Made by a program: the position numbers and the translations under genes. From Maribacter sp. (GTDB taxonomy: Bacteria > Bacteroidota > Bacteroidia > Flavobacteriales > Flavobacteriaceae), in assembly GCA_024228355.1 (NCBI GenBank), contig JAAETN010000146.1, positions 1 through 50,893 on the forward strand: a DNA stretch of 50,893 nt. The letters run 5' to 3'. The notes under the pieces were generated by a model. That model was not told the origin of the DNA. It did not search any database and saw only the letters and a program-made list of their open reading frames with translations. This document shows, piece after piece, positions 39,491-48,645 of this stretch (position 1 is its first letter; the number at the start of each line of letters is the position of its first letter).

Positions 39491-40357
39491 ATGAGCGCAA
39501 ATAGTATTGCACCGCCCAAAGGAAAGCCAAATTGGCTCAGGGTAAAACTTCCTACAGGTAAGAAATACACCCAATTGCGAGGGTTGGTCGACAAATACGA
39601 TTTGCATACTATATGTACTTCAGGCAGTTGTCCAAATATGGGTGAATGTTGGGGCGAGGGTACTGCTACATTTATGATATTGGGGAACATTTGTACGCGT
39701 TCCTGTGGTTTTTGTGGTGTTAAAACTGGTCGACCGTCAGCCGTTGATTGGACCGAGCCTGAAAAGGTAGCAAGGTCCATCAAAATCATGAGCATCAAAC
39801 ATGCGGTAATAACATCAGTTGACCGAGATGATTTGAAAGATATGGGTTCAATAATCTGGGCAGAGACCGTAAAGGCAATCCGTAGAATGAATCCTTCGAC
39901 CACATTAGAGACCCTTATCCCTGACTTCCAAGGCATTGAAAGGCATTTAGACCGAATCATTGAAGTTAGTCCTGAAGTGGTTTCACATAACGTGGAAACC
40001 GTAAAAAGGCTTACGAGAGAAGTTCGCATACAGGCCAAATATGAAAGAAGTTTAGAGGTGTTAAAGTATTTACACGCAAGTGGTGTCAACCGGACAAAAT
40101 CTGGCGTTATGCTTGGACTTGGTGAACTTGAAGAAGAAGTCTTTGAAACTATGGAAGACCTAAGAAATGCAAATGTTGATGTGATTACCATAGGCCAATA
40201 CCTTCAACCTTCCAAAAAACATTTGCCCGTGAGTGAATTCATCCTTCCTGAACAATTCAAAAGATACGAAGAAGCAGGACTTAAAATGGGCTTTAGGCAC
40301 GTAGAGAGTGGCGCTTTGGTAAGGTCATCATATAAGGCCCACAAACATATCGAGTAA
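39491..40357 (+). CDS. lipA: Lipoyl synthase
   Basis: Contains [36 protein letters not shown] (two Fe-S clusters) and [10 protein letters not shown]. Confidence 0.98.
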   Translation: MSANSIAPPKGKPNWLRVKLPTGKKYTQLRGLVDKYDLHTICTSGSCPNMGECWGEGTATFMILGNICTRSCGFCGVKTGRPSAVDWTEPEKVARSIKIMSIKHAVITSVDRDDLKDMGSIIWAETVKAIRRMNPSTTLETLIPDFQGIERHLDRIIEVSPEVVSHNVETVKRLTREVRIQAKYERSLEVLKYLHASGVNRTKSGVMLGLGELEEEVFETMEDLRNANVDVITIGQYLQPSKKHLPVSEFILPEQFKRYEEAGLKMGFRHVESGALVRSSYKAHKHIE

Positions 40358-40401
40358 TAGCTTTGCACTACTTAAGACATATAGCTTAGGAACGTCTTCC
40401 T

Positions 40402-40811
40402 ATGAATAAAGAAAACAACGATATAACCCGATTTGGTGTAATTGGCGGTAACCAGTTTAGGCTTTTAATAACCTCCACATTTAAATGTTGTTACTATCAA
40501 TGATTTGGCAGATTTGATAGGGGCTAGGGAAATAAATTTCCGCATTTATGGGTACGCTAACTTACATTTCAATTATAGCTAAAAGAGAAACTTCTAATCA
40601 AGAAATTAATGATACTTTTGAAAAAGCTTCCCACAATGAGCTAAAAAACATACATTTTTATACGAAAGACCCTATAGTTATCTATAATTATAAACAATAG
40701 TTGTTAATCTTATACGTTTGATTCTCAGATGACTTCCATATTCGGAAAAATGTTAAAATTATTGGCTGGTATGATAAGAAAACACGTCTTTGTAGCAGAA
40801 TTATATATATA
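40402..40811 (+). pseudogene. Degenerate type I glyceraldehyde-3-phosphate dehydrogenase remnant
   Basis: Fragments in several frames: RFGVIGGNQFRLL (cf. GINGFGRIGRL), NVVTINDLADL (40484+), GTLTYISIIAKRETSNQEINDTFEKASHNELKNIHFYTKDPIV (40551+), SC*SYTFDSQMTSIFGKM (40699+), VKIIGWYDKK. These lie in the same order as in GAPDH, with stops, frameshifts and a large internal deletion. Confidence 0.85.
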
Positions 40812-40840
40812 ATCCCCTTATTGATAAACAAGAAATTCGA

Positions 40841-43063
40841 TTGAACTTAATATTTCCATATAAACGTATAAAGCTATTAGCCATTATTTTGGTCTTTTTG
40901 TGCTGTGGACAAAGTGTATCTGCACAGAATAAATCTGTTCATGACGACGTTCAAGCCTATTTTAATGAAGCGAGAACTTTTGGGAATAAAAACCAAATAG
41001 ACTTGGCCCTTACATCCTTGGATCAAGCCGCTGCCCTTGCCGAAGAAAACAAGGACGTTAAAACATTAATAGACAGTTATCATATGTTCGCCCTACTTTA
41101 TCTTAAATTGGATAAGGTAAGCACTACCAAATTTTACTGGGATAGAGCTAAAGTATTGCTGAAAGACATCGAATACCCTTACGGGGATGCTATCTATAAG
41201 TATATAGAAGCAATATTGCTATTTAAGGAAAATCAAAATTTCCAAGCAATTTTCATGCTTAATGAAGCAAGACAACTTAATAATGATCGCAATTTTTTCA
41301 ATAATATTTTGTTGGTTGAGGGCAATATCTATTTGAATCTGGAAAAGTATGAAAGTGCATCGAAAAATTTCAATTCCTTGGTAGTCAATACTGATGTCTA
41401 TGAAAAGGAGTATCTGGCAGCTAGGGCTAACATTGGGCTCGCGCAAACAAATATTAAACTAGCTAATTTCGAAGAAGCCTCAAAGTATGCTGAAAATGCC
41501 TTAAAATTAGCCAACGAAAATAGATTTTTTTTAGAAATAATTGAAAGTAACCAATTACTATCCCAATCATATGAAGGACTAGGTCTTTATCATGAGGCAC
41601 TCGCGTCAACCCGAAATCTATACGCGGCAAAGGATTCCCTTTTTACAATAGAAAAAATAAAAATTGAAACAAAGACGGCAAATGATATTCATAACGAAAA
41701 TCTGGCCGATGAGGTAAAACGGCAAGACAAGCGAATAGAGGAACTAAGTAAATCTGCCAATAGGTCAGAAATAACGGCCATATTAACCTCTGCTTTTCTC
41801 ATTATTATCTCATTATTGGCAGTTTCCTTATATCGGAATAATCAAATAAAACTCAAGACCAACGATCTTTTACATACCAAAAACAGCGAGTTACAGGCTG
41901 CTAGGGATGAGGCCGTAAATGCTATGGAAGCCAAAACCAATTTCTTGTCAACAGTTAGCCATGAGCTTAGAACTCCACTCTATGCGGTCACCGGTCTTAC
42001 GCATTTATTGTTGGAGGAAAATCCAAGTAAAAATCAAAAAGAACACTTAAAGGCCTTGAAATTCTCAGGTGACTATCTTTTGAATTTTATCAATGATATC
42101 CTTCACATAAATAAAATTGATGCGGATAAGTTAGAACCTTTGAATATGGAGTTCAACCTTAAAAAGGTTTTAAAAGAAGTCATTGATTCATTACAACAGA
42201 GTGCTAAGGAGAATAATACCAAAATTACATTGGATTATGATGATAGTATTCCTTCACATTTAATGAGTGATCCATTGAAGCTTTCACAAATTTTCATGAA
42301 CCTCGTGGGCAACGCACTTAAGTTCACTAAAAATGGTGAGGTTAAAGTCATTGCACAAATGGTACATAAGGAAGAGGAAGATGTAACGCTATATTTTGAG
42401 GTTTTGGATAATGGTATCGGAATTTCAAAAGAACAACAACAGAAAATCTTTGATGGATTTGAGCAGGGCTCAATTCAAATAAACAGGGAATATGGCGGTA
42501 CCGGACTTGGACTCACCATTGTTAAAAGTCTTTTAGGGCTATTCAACAGTAAGATCAAATTAGAAAGTGACATCGGCAAAGGTAGTTCATTCTTTTTTGA
42601 ACTAAAACTAAAAAGCAAGGACAGTATTGTTGATGATATACCTTTTGAGATCACCCAGAAAGATTATGAGTTTCAAGGTCTGCATTTAATGATTGTTGAA
42701 GACAACAAAATCAACCAGGTAATTACTAAAAAAATGTTGGCCAAAAAAGAAATCACCAGCGATATTGCCAGTAATGGCACTGATGCCATTGATCTAGCCA
42801 AGAATAACGACTATGATGCAATTTTGATGGATATTCATATGCCTGGGATCAGTGGAGAGGAAGCCACGATTGAAATTCGAAAATTTGATAAAATCACCCC
42901 GATCATTGCCTTAACGGCAATCTCTTTGGACGATAGTTTGGAAAGTTTCTACGCCGCTGGATGTAATGATGTTGTCACCAAACCATTTAAGCCTGAGATA
43001 TTCTATCAGAAAATTGGAGAGAACATTTTCGAGAATGGGCAAAACGGAACCCCTAATGCATAA
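40841..43063 (+). CDS. Hybrid sensor histidine kinase/response regulator with TPR-like sensor region (TTG start)
   Basis: Signal/TM segment, TPR-like helical repeats, TM, HisKA FLSTVSHELRTPLYAVTGL, HATPase NLVGNALKFT...GTGLGLTIVKSLL, C-terminal REC MIVEDNKINQ...AILMDIHMPGISG...TKPF. Confidence 0.95.
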   Translation: MNLIFPYKRIKLLAIILVFLCCGQSVSAQNKSVHDDVQAYFNEARTFGNKNQIDLALTSLDQAAALAEENKDVKTLIDSYHMFALLYLKLDKVSTTKFYWDRAKVLLKDIEYPYGDAIYKYIEAILLFKENQNFQAIFMLNEARQLNNDRNFFNNILLVEGNIYLNLEKYESASKNFNSLVVNTDVYEKEYLAARANIGLAQTNIKLANFEEASKYAENALKLANENRFFLEIIESNQLLSQSYEGLGLYHEALASTRNLYAAKDSLFTIEKIKIETKTANDIHNENLADEVKRQDKRIEELSKSANRSEITAILTSAFLIIISLLAVSLYRNNQIKLKTNDLLHTKNSELQAARDEAVNAMEAKTNFLSTVSHELRTPLYAVTGLTHLLLEENPSKNQKEHLKALKFSGDYLLNFINDILHINKIDADKLEPLNMEFNLKKVLKEVIDSLQQSAKENNTKITLDYDDSIPSHLMSDPLKLSQIFMNLVGNALKFTKNGEVKVIAQMVHKEEEDVTLYFEVLDNGIGISKEQQQKIFDGFEQGSIQINREYGGTGLGLTIVKSLLGLFNSKIKLESDIGKGSSFFFELKLKSKDSIVDDIPFEITQKDYEFQGLHLMIVEDNKINQVITKKMLAKKEITSDIASNGTDAIDLAKNNDYDAILMDIHMPGISGEEATIEIRKFDKITPIIALTAISLDDSLESFYAAGCNDVVTKPFKPEIFYQKIGENIFENGQNGTPNA

Positions 43064-44051
43064 TTCCATTAACGGCCTGTTCCAAAACTGAAGCTCCGTC
43101 TTCCAAAAATTCATGCCTCACAGATATATAATTTAGATTAGATACTTTACCCTTCAATCTTACAAAGTCCTTTTCAGTTGTCAAAACGAACTTTTTTGAA
43201 TTGAAAAGTTCAATTTCAGAGGAAGAAAAGAAATGATGATCATTATATTCAAGATGCTCAAACTCCATTCCTTTATTTTCTAAATAATTGACCAAAGGTT
43301 TCGGGTTTGCAATCCCGGTTACCAAGGTTATACGCCTTCCCAAAAGGTCATCTAGAGCAATAGATGAGGCATTTCCTTTTATTTCTTGATCATAACTGAA
43401 AGAACTGAATAATACTTCTTGATGCGAATTTGGATTGAGGATCTTTATGATCTCAGCTTGTTTTTTTCTGTTTAGTTGAGCGGGACATTTGGTAACAACA
43501 ATTAAGTTAGCCCGTTTTGCTTCTCTCTTACTATCCCTTAAATTCCCAGTAGGTAAATACCAATCATTTGTATACAGATCATCATACGCTGTTAAGAGTA
43601 TTGAAAAGTTGGGCTTAACTCTTCGATGTTGAAAAGCGTCATCCAAAAGAATAATTCCAGGATTACTGTTATGCTGTAAATTCCGGATTCCATTACATCT
43701 ATTTGCATCAACCGCAACAACGATATCGGGGTGTTTTGAATATATTTGAAAGGGCTCATCCCCAATTTCCTCAACTTTACTGGCTGATGTTGCCAATACA
43801 AATCCTTTTGATCTACGCCGATACCCCCTGCTCAATACAGCAACTTTATTTTTATTCTTAAGGAATTCAACCAAATATTCGATCATAGGGGTCTTGCCGG
43901 TTCCCCCCGTGCTAAGATTACCAACGCATATCGTTGGCGTACTGAAAGAATTACTTTTAAATAGTCCAATATCATAGAGAAAATTTCGGATATGCACTAC
44001 AAGTGCATAAATCAAGGAAATCGGAAAGGCTAATTTTTTGAGCAGTTGCAT
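43053..44051 (-). CDS. lpxK: Tetraacyldisaccharide 4'-kinase
   Basis: Contains VGNLSTGGTGKTPMIEYLVEFL, LSRGYRRRSKG, GDEPFQI and ILLDDAFQHRRV. Confidence 0.95.
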   Translation of the reverse strand: MQLLKKLAFPISLIYALVVHIRNFLYDIGLFKSNSFSTPTICVGNLSTGGTGKTPMIEYLVEFLKNKNKVAVLSRGYRRRSKGFVLATSASKVEEIGDEPFQIYSKHPDIVVAVDANRCNGIRNLQHNSNPGIILLDDAFQHRRVKPNFSILLTAYDDLYTNDWYLPTGNLRDSKREAKRANLIVVTKCPAQLNRKKQAEIIKILNPNSHQEVLFSSFSYDQEIKGNASSIALDDLLGRRITLVTGIANPKPLVNYLENKGMEFEHLEYNDHHFFSSSEIELFNSKKFVLTTEKDFVRLKGKVSNLNYISVRHEFLEDGASVLEQAVNGIMH

Positions 44052-44072
44052 TAGAACGAAAATATAATATTT

Positions 44073-44080
44073 TATCTTTG
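44073..44080 (+). promoter_or_regulatory. Putative -7 element (TATCTTTG) upstream of the NIF3-like gene
   Basis: TAnnTTTG match, 21 nt before the ATG at 44102, in the lpxK/NIF3 divergent gap. Confidence 0.45.
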
Positions 44081-44101
44081 AAGACCTTATAAAACTTGAA
44101 A

Positions 44102-45196
44102 ATGATAGTAAAAGAAGTTACAGCCGTATTAGAAGAATTAGCTCCTTTGGACTATGCGGAGGATTTTGATAATGTTGGACTTTTGGTGGGCAGTTATACT
44201 CAAGAGGTTTCTGGGATCTTAGTCACCTTGGATACATTGGAAAATGTAGTTGATGAGGCCATCGCCAATAATTGCAATCTCATAATCAGCTTTCATCCCA
44301 TCATTTTCAGTGGGCTAAAAAGAATTATAGGCTCTTCTTATGTTGAACGAGTAGTAATCAAGGCAATCCAAAATAATATCGCAATATACAGTATGCATAC
44401 TGCATTGGACAATTCCAAGGAAGGTGTCAATGCCAAAATTTGCGAGGTACTGGGTATTGAAAATCCCGAAATCCTGATACCGCAAAAAAGCACCATTAAA
44501 AAATTGACGACCTATGTACCTTTGAAGGCAACGGAACAACTGAAAAATGCCCTTTTTGAGGCTGGTGCAGGTAATATTGGCAATTATGGCAATTGTAGTT
44601 TCACCAGCAAAGGAATAGGTTCTTTTAAAGCAGATAAGCATGCGAAACCGACTATGGGAACAATTGGCGAAATGCATTTTGAAGAAGAAGCGCAGATTAA
44701 TATTACATTTTCATTATCCGTTGAAAAAGAAGTGATGAATGCCCTTTTTAATAATCATCCTTACGAAGAAGTGGCTTATGAGGTTATAACACTGGAAAAT
44801 GCCAATCAAAATATAGGTATGGGAATGATCGGGACATTGAAAAAACCAATAGGTGAAAATGACTTTTTAAAATTAGTAAAGGAAAAAATGAGTGCATCAG
44901 GTATTCGACATTCCAAATTATTAAATAAAAATATTGAAAAGGTTGCTGTTTTGGGAGGCAGTGGGGCATTTGCCATACAAGCAGCCAAAGCTGCCGGTGC
45001 AGACATTTTCATTACAGCAGATGTTAAATACCACCAGTTTTATGAAGCAGACAACAAAATGGTAATTGCGGATATTGGACACTTCGAAACAGAACAGTTT
45101 ACAAAAAATCTTTTAGTTGATTATCTTACAAAAAAAATTCCTAATTTTGCAATCCGTTTATCGGAAAGTATAACGAATCCAATCAAGTATTTATAA
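44102..45196 (+). CDS. NIF3-like dinuclear metal center protein
   Basis: Contains APLDYAEDFDNVGLLVG, LIISFHPIIFSGLKRI, YSMHTALDNSKEGVN and GADIFITADVKYHQF...DIGHFETE. Confidence 0.95.
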   Translation: MIVKEVTAVLEELAPLDYAEDFDNVGLLVGSYTQEVSGILVTLDTLENVVDEAIANNCNLIISFHPIIFSGLKRIIGSSYVERVVIKAIQNNIAIYSMHTALDNSKEGVNAKICEVLGIENPEILIPQKSTIKKLTTYVPLKATEQLKNALFEAGAGNIGNYGNCSFTSKGIGSFKADKHAKPTMGTIGEMHFEEEAQINITFSLSVEKEVMNALFNNHPYEEVAYEVITLENANQNIGMGMIGTLKKPIGENDFLKLVKEKMSASGIRHSKLLNKNIEKVAVLGGSGAFAIQAAKAAGADIFITADVKYHQFYEADNKMVIADIGHFETEQFTKNLLVDYLTKKIPNFAIRLSESITNPIKYL

Positions 45197-45198
45197 GT

Positions 45199-45978
45199 AT
45201 GGCAAAAAAGGTAGAAGCGACCGTTGAAGAAAAGTTAAGAGCATTGTATGATTTGCAATTAATTGATTCAAGGGTTGATGAAATACGTAATGTTAGAGGT
45301 GAATTACCATTAGAAGTAGAGGATCTGGAAGATGATGTATTGGGTCTTAAAACTAGATTGGACAAACTTAAAACCGATGTTGAGACAATTAACTTCGAAA
45401 TCACCGCAAAAAAGAATTTGATCGAAGAATCAAAAGGCTTAATAAAAAAATATACCGAACAGCAAAAAAATGTTCGTAATAGTAGGGAGTTCAATTCTAT
45501 CAGCAAGGAATTGGAGTTTCAAGAACTGGAAATACAACTTGCTGAAAAAAACATTAAAGAGTTCAAGGTACAAATAGAGCAAAAGAAAGAGGTAATTTCT
45601 GAAACTAAGGAAAGATTAAGTGAAAGGGAATCTCATTTAAAACACAAGAAAAGTGAGCTGAATGCCATTTTGGCCGAGACCGAAAAAGAAGAAAAAGCGC
45701 TTTTGAGCAAATCAAGCGAATACCAGGAACAAATCGAGGAACGTTTGGTTAAGGCCTATGCAAGAATTAGAAACAATGTTAAAAACGGTCTTGCCGTTGT
45801 ACCAGTTGAAAGAGGTGCCTCAGGAGGTTCCTTTTTTACGATTCCACCCCAAGTACAAGTTGAGATTGCTTCACGCAAGAAGATCATTACAGATGAACAT
45901 AGTGGTAGAATATTGGTCGATCCTGCATTGGCAGAAGAAGAGCAAGATAAAATGAAGAAAATGTTCGCTAAGATTTAG
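45199..45978 (+). CDS. CT398-like coiled-coil/zinc-ribbon family protein lacking the ribbon cysteines
   Basis: Long coiled coil, then VERGASGGSFFTIPPQVQVEIASRKKIITDEHSGRILVDPALA, which lines up with the family's C-x-x-C zinc ribbon. The protein has no Cys. Confidence 0.85.
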   Translation: MAKKVEATVEEKLRALYDLQLIDSRVDEIRNVRGELPLEVEDLEDDVLGLKTRLDKLKTDVETINFEITAKKNLIEESKGLIKKYTEQQKNVRNSREFNSISKELEFQELEIQLAEKNIKEFKVQIEQKKEVISETKERLSERESHLKHKKSELNAILAETEKEEKALLSKSSEYQEQIEERLVKAYARIRNNVKNGLAVVPVERGASGGSFFTIPPQVQVEIASRKKIITDEHSGRILVDPALAEEEQDKMKKMFAKI

Positions 45979-45997
45979 AGAATAAGACTAACTCAGT

Positions 45998-46025
45998 AAA
46001 AAGCCATCTTTTCAGATGGCTTTTT
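45998..46025. terminator. Bidirectional rho-independent terminator
   Basis: AAAAAGCCATCT-TTTC-AGATGGCTTTTT: perfect 12-bp stem, between convergent genes. Confidence 0.92.
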
Positions 46026-46040
46026 ACATTTAGGCCTTTT

Positions 46041-47381
46041 TTATAACAGCTCCAATATCTTTTCTTCAATTTCCTTGCTATCCCATTTTTCCACAATATC
46101 CGGTATTTGCATTATTTGCCCAATTATCTTTTCTTGGGCATCGCCAAGTGCCAGAGCCTCTGCATAAGGTCTGTAAGAGAAGGTTACCCTGGAATATAGG
46201 GGTATCCATTTATCAGGGTGTTTTAAAGCAAATCTTTTTTCTATTTTCTTTTGTAACAAAAATTTCGGATCAGCTGTTTTACTGCTCATCTCAATAAAAT
46301 TACGATAACTTAGTTCAGCAATGGCATCTGCATTAGGTTTACGTTGCTCTTGATATTGTTGAAATATGGTTCCCCAATCATCACCCAGTTTTTTGATAAT
46401 ATCATGTAGAACATAGATATCCTCAAAACCAGCATTCATTCCCTGTCCATAAAAAGGCACAATAGCGTGTGCTGAGTCCCCGACCAGTGCTATTTTATCC
46501 CAGTACGTCCAAGGATAACATTTCATGGTTACCATCGCACTTGTTGGATTCTTGAAAAAATCCTTCGTTAAATCTTCGATTTCGTGGTCTACACTAGGAA
46601 AATGCATGCTGAAAAAATTCTTTGCATCTTCTTTTGTTTTGATGCTTTCAAAAGAAACTTCTCCTTCAAAAGGCATAAATAAGGTACATGTGAAACTACC
46701 GTCAATATTGGGCATGGCAATGAACATAAACCGCCCACGTGGCCAAATATGAAAGGAATTGGCATCTAACCTATGACTGCCATTACTATTGGCTGGAATT
46801 GTCAACTCCTTATAACCAACATCTAAAAAGTCCTGGGAATAATCAAACCGACTTCGGCGTTGCATTTTATGCCTAATTCTAGAAAATGCCCCATCACAAC
46901 CAAAAATCAAATCGTAATCATATTCTCTCCACTCCCCTTTTTCGGATTCCCCGGTATATAGTTTGGCTTCAGGCAGGTCAACATCCCACACTTTTTCTTC
47001 AAACTTGAAGTCAACCCCTGCTTCCTCTGCCAAGTCAATCATTTTTCGATTCAATACACCTCGCGATATTGACCAAATAGCTTCACCCTCTTTACCATAT
47101 TTTTGAAAATACACCGATTTACCAATAACATGCAGGGCTCGTTTGTCTAAGGGAATAGCTATTTTTTTTATCTCTTCCTCTATTCCAATTTTTGCCAAAG
47201 CTCTCCAACCTCTATTGCTCATTGCCAAATTTATTGAACGTCCAGAGAATTCAATAGTACGGATATCAGGTCTACGGTCGAAAACCGTGATGTCATGCCC
47301 CAATTTTCTTAAGTAAATGGCCAAGAGCGAACCAACTAGTCCTGATCCAACAATCGCAATGTTCCTTGGTGTTTGCTTCAT
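46041..47381 (-). CDS. kmo: Kynurenine 3-monooxygenase
   Basis: FAD motif IAIVGSGLVGSLLAIYLRKLGHDITVFDRRPD, RSINLAMSNRGWRAL, ALVGDSAHAIVPFYGQGMNAGFED. Confidence 0.95.
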   Translation of the reverse strand: MKQTPRNIAIVGSGLVGSLLAIYLRKLGHDITVFDRRPDIRTIEFSGRSINLAMSNRGWRALAKIGIEEEIKKIAIPLDKRALHVIGKSVYFQKYGKEGEAIWSISRGVLNRKMIDLAEEAGVDFKFEEKVWDVDLPEAKLYTGESEKGEWREYDYDLIFGCDGAFSRIRHKMQRRSRFDYSQDFLDVGYKELTIPANSNGSHRLDANSFHIWPRGRFMFIAMPNIDGSFTCTLFMPFEGEVSFESIKTKEDAKNFFSMHFPSVDHEIEDLTKDFFKNPTSAMVTMKCYPWTYWDKIALVGDSAHAIVPFYGQGMNAGFEDIYVLHDIIKKLGDDWGTIFQQYQEQRKPNADAIAELSYRNFIEMSSKTADPKFLLQKKIEKRFALKHPDKWIPLYSRVTFSYRPYAEALALGDAQEKIIGQIMQIPDIVEKWDSKEIEEKILELL

Positions 47382-47579
47382 GGTTTGTTAATTGGGAATA
47401 ACAGAAGGTTAGTTCGTAAATTTAGTAAAATAAACTTCAATCCAAATTTCTAAGGTCAGTACTTAAGCTCCAATTACATAATGGCTAAGAAATGTTATTT
47501 AATTGAATTTAAAACATCCAACAAAGTGAAATTCTGCGTATATACTATACAATCCGCTTCGGCGTCTATATATATCTTA

Positions 47580-47617
47580 AAAAAAGTCCTTCACATTAAA
47601 AATGCGAAGGACTTTTT
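47580..47617. terminator. Bidirectional terminator downstream of clpP
   Basis: AAAAAGTCCTTC-ACATTAAAAATGC-GAAGGACTTTTT, including an inner CATT/AATG extension. Confidence 0.9.
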
Positions 47618-47638
47618 CTTATTTATTAGTATTCAAGC

Positions 47639-48187
47639 CTATTCTAAAACTCCATCAACTATTCCGTAATCTATCGATTCTTGGGCATTCATCCAATAAT
47701 CCCTATCGAAATCGCGCATGACTGTATCATAGTCTTGACCACAGTTTTTGGCCAATAGTTTGGCGCTCAACTCTTTGGTTTTGATAATCTCCTTGGCTTG
47801 TATTTCAATATTCGATGCCTGTCCCCTAGCCCCACCACTGGGTTGGTGAATCATAACTTGGGCGTGAGGTTGGATAAAACGCCTTCCTTTTTTACCTACA
47901 GAAAGCAATATTGAGCCCATTGATGCAGCCAATCCCGTGCAAATTGTGGATACAGGGCTTTTCAAGGACATAATGGTATCATACATGGCAAAACCAGATG
48001 TTACATAACCCCCTGGACTGTTTATGAATAACTGAATCTCTTTGTTATTCTGCATATCTAAATACAACAAGCGATCAATAACATGCTTGGCAGAATCATC
48101 ATCTACCATTCCCCAAAGGAAAACCTTGCGTTCTTCCAATAATTTTTCATCTATTGCTTCTTGTACTTTTCCTTTTTTAGAACTCAT
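47639..48187 (-). CDS. clpP: ATP-dependent Clp protease proteolytic subunit family protein
   Basis: Contains FINSPGGYVTSGFAMYDTI, CTGLAASMGSILLS (Ser), QVMIHQPSGG (His) and DFDRDYWMNAQESIDYGIVD (Asp). Confidence 0.93.
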   Translation of the reverse strand: MSSKKGKVQEAIDEKLLEERKVFLWGMVDDDSAKHVIDRLLYLDMQNNKEIQLFINSPGGYVTSGFAMYDTIMSLKSPVSTICTGLAASMGSILLSVGKKGRRFIQPHAQVMIHQPSGGARGQASNIEIQAKEIIKTKELSAKLLAKNCGQDYDTVMRDFDRDYWMNAQESIDYGIVDGVLE

Positions 48188-48206
48188 TGCATTATTATTT
48201 AGGTAT

Positions 48207-48214
48207 CAAAACTA
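48207..48214 (-). promoter_or_regulatory. Putative -7 element upstream of clpP
   Basis: CAAAACTA on + is TAGTTTTG on -, matching TAnnTTTG, 19 nt from the clpP start. No clear -33. Confidence 0.4.
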
Positions 48215-48645
48215 AGCATTTTATTAAATATATGGAGAATGTCAGCCCATTGATTTGTTCCCGATATTTTTAGCCCTAATTATGGTTTAAAATGAGCATT
48301 TTTACGTCTTACATCTATATAAAATGTATTTCATCGGATTTTAAACTATTGTCTATCAGCTATTTACACTTTATCTAGCGAATTTAACATTTAGTCGTTT
48401 TTTGGGTTGTATAACGAGTTTTGCCTTCTTGTCGGCGTCTAATTTTCGCCTTCTAAAAGTTATTTATTTGATTTGTTAATGAGTATTCCCAAATCCTACA
48501 ATTAATCACTTGTGCTAATTACAATTTTGAAAGAAGTTTAAGCCTATGGACAAATCTTTACTCTCAATTTCTTATTAGATATTTCAGTAAATACCAGCCC
48601 ATTGGTTTCATAATCTTCTTCAGATCAACAAAGCAAATCTGAACT

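Noticed and set aside
39457-40191. 244-aa minus-strand ORF antisense to lipA
   Set aside because: lipA on the + strand is unambiguous (CxxxC motifs). The antisense product is a Ser-rich shadow frame.
47481-47669. 62-aa ORF MAKKCYLIEFKTSNKVKFCV... on the + strand
   Set aside because: It reads straight through the strong clpP-side terminator (47580-47617) and into the antisense of the clpP 3' end. No family features.
48241-48610. Imperfect direct repeat AGCCCATTGRTTT (near 48244 and 48595) and two GCCTTCT repeats in the 458-bp gap before the adhesin gene
   Set aside because: Short, imperfect and widely spaced. Compatible with chance in a gap of this size and not tied to a promoter.
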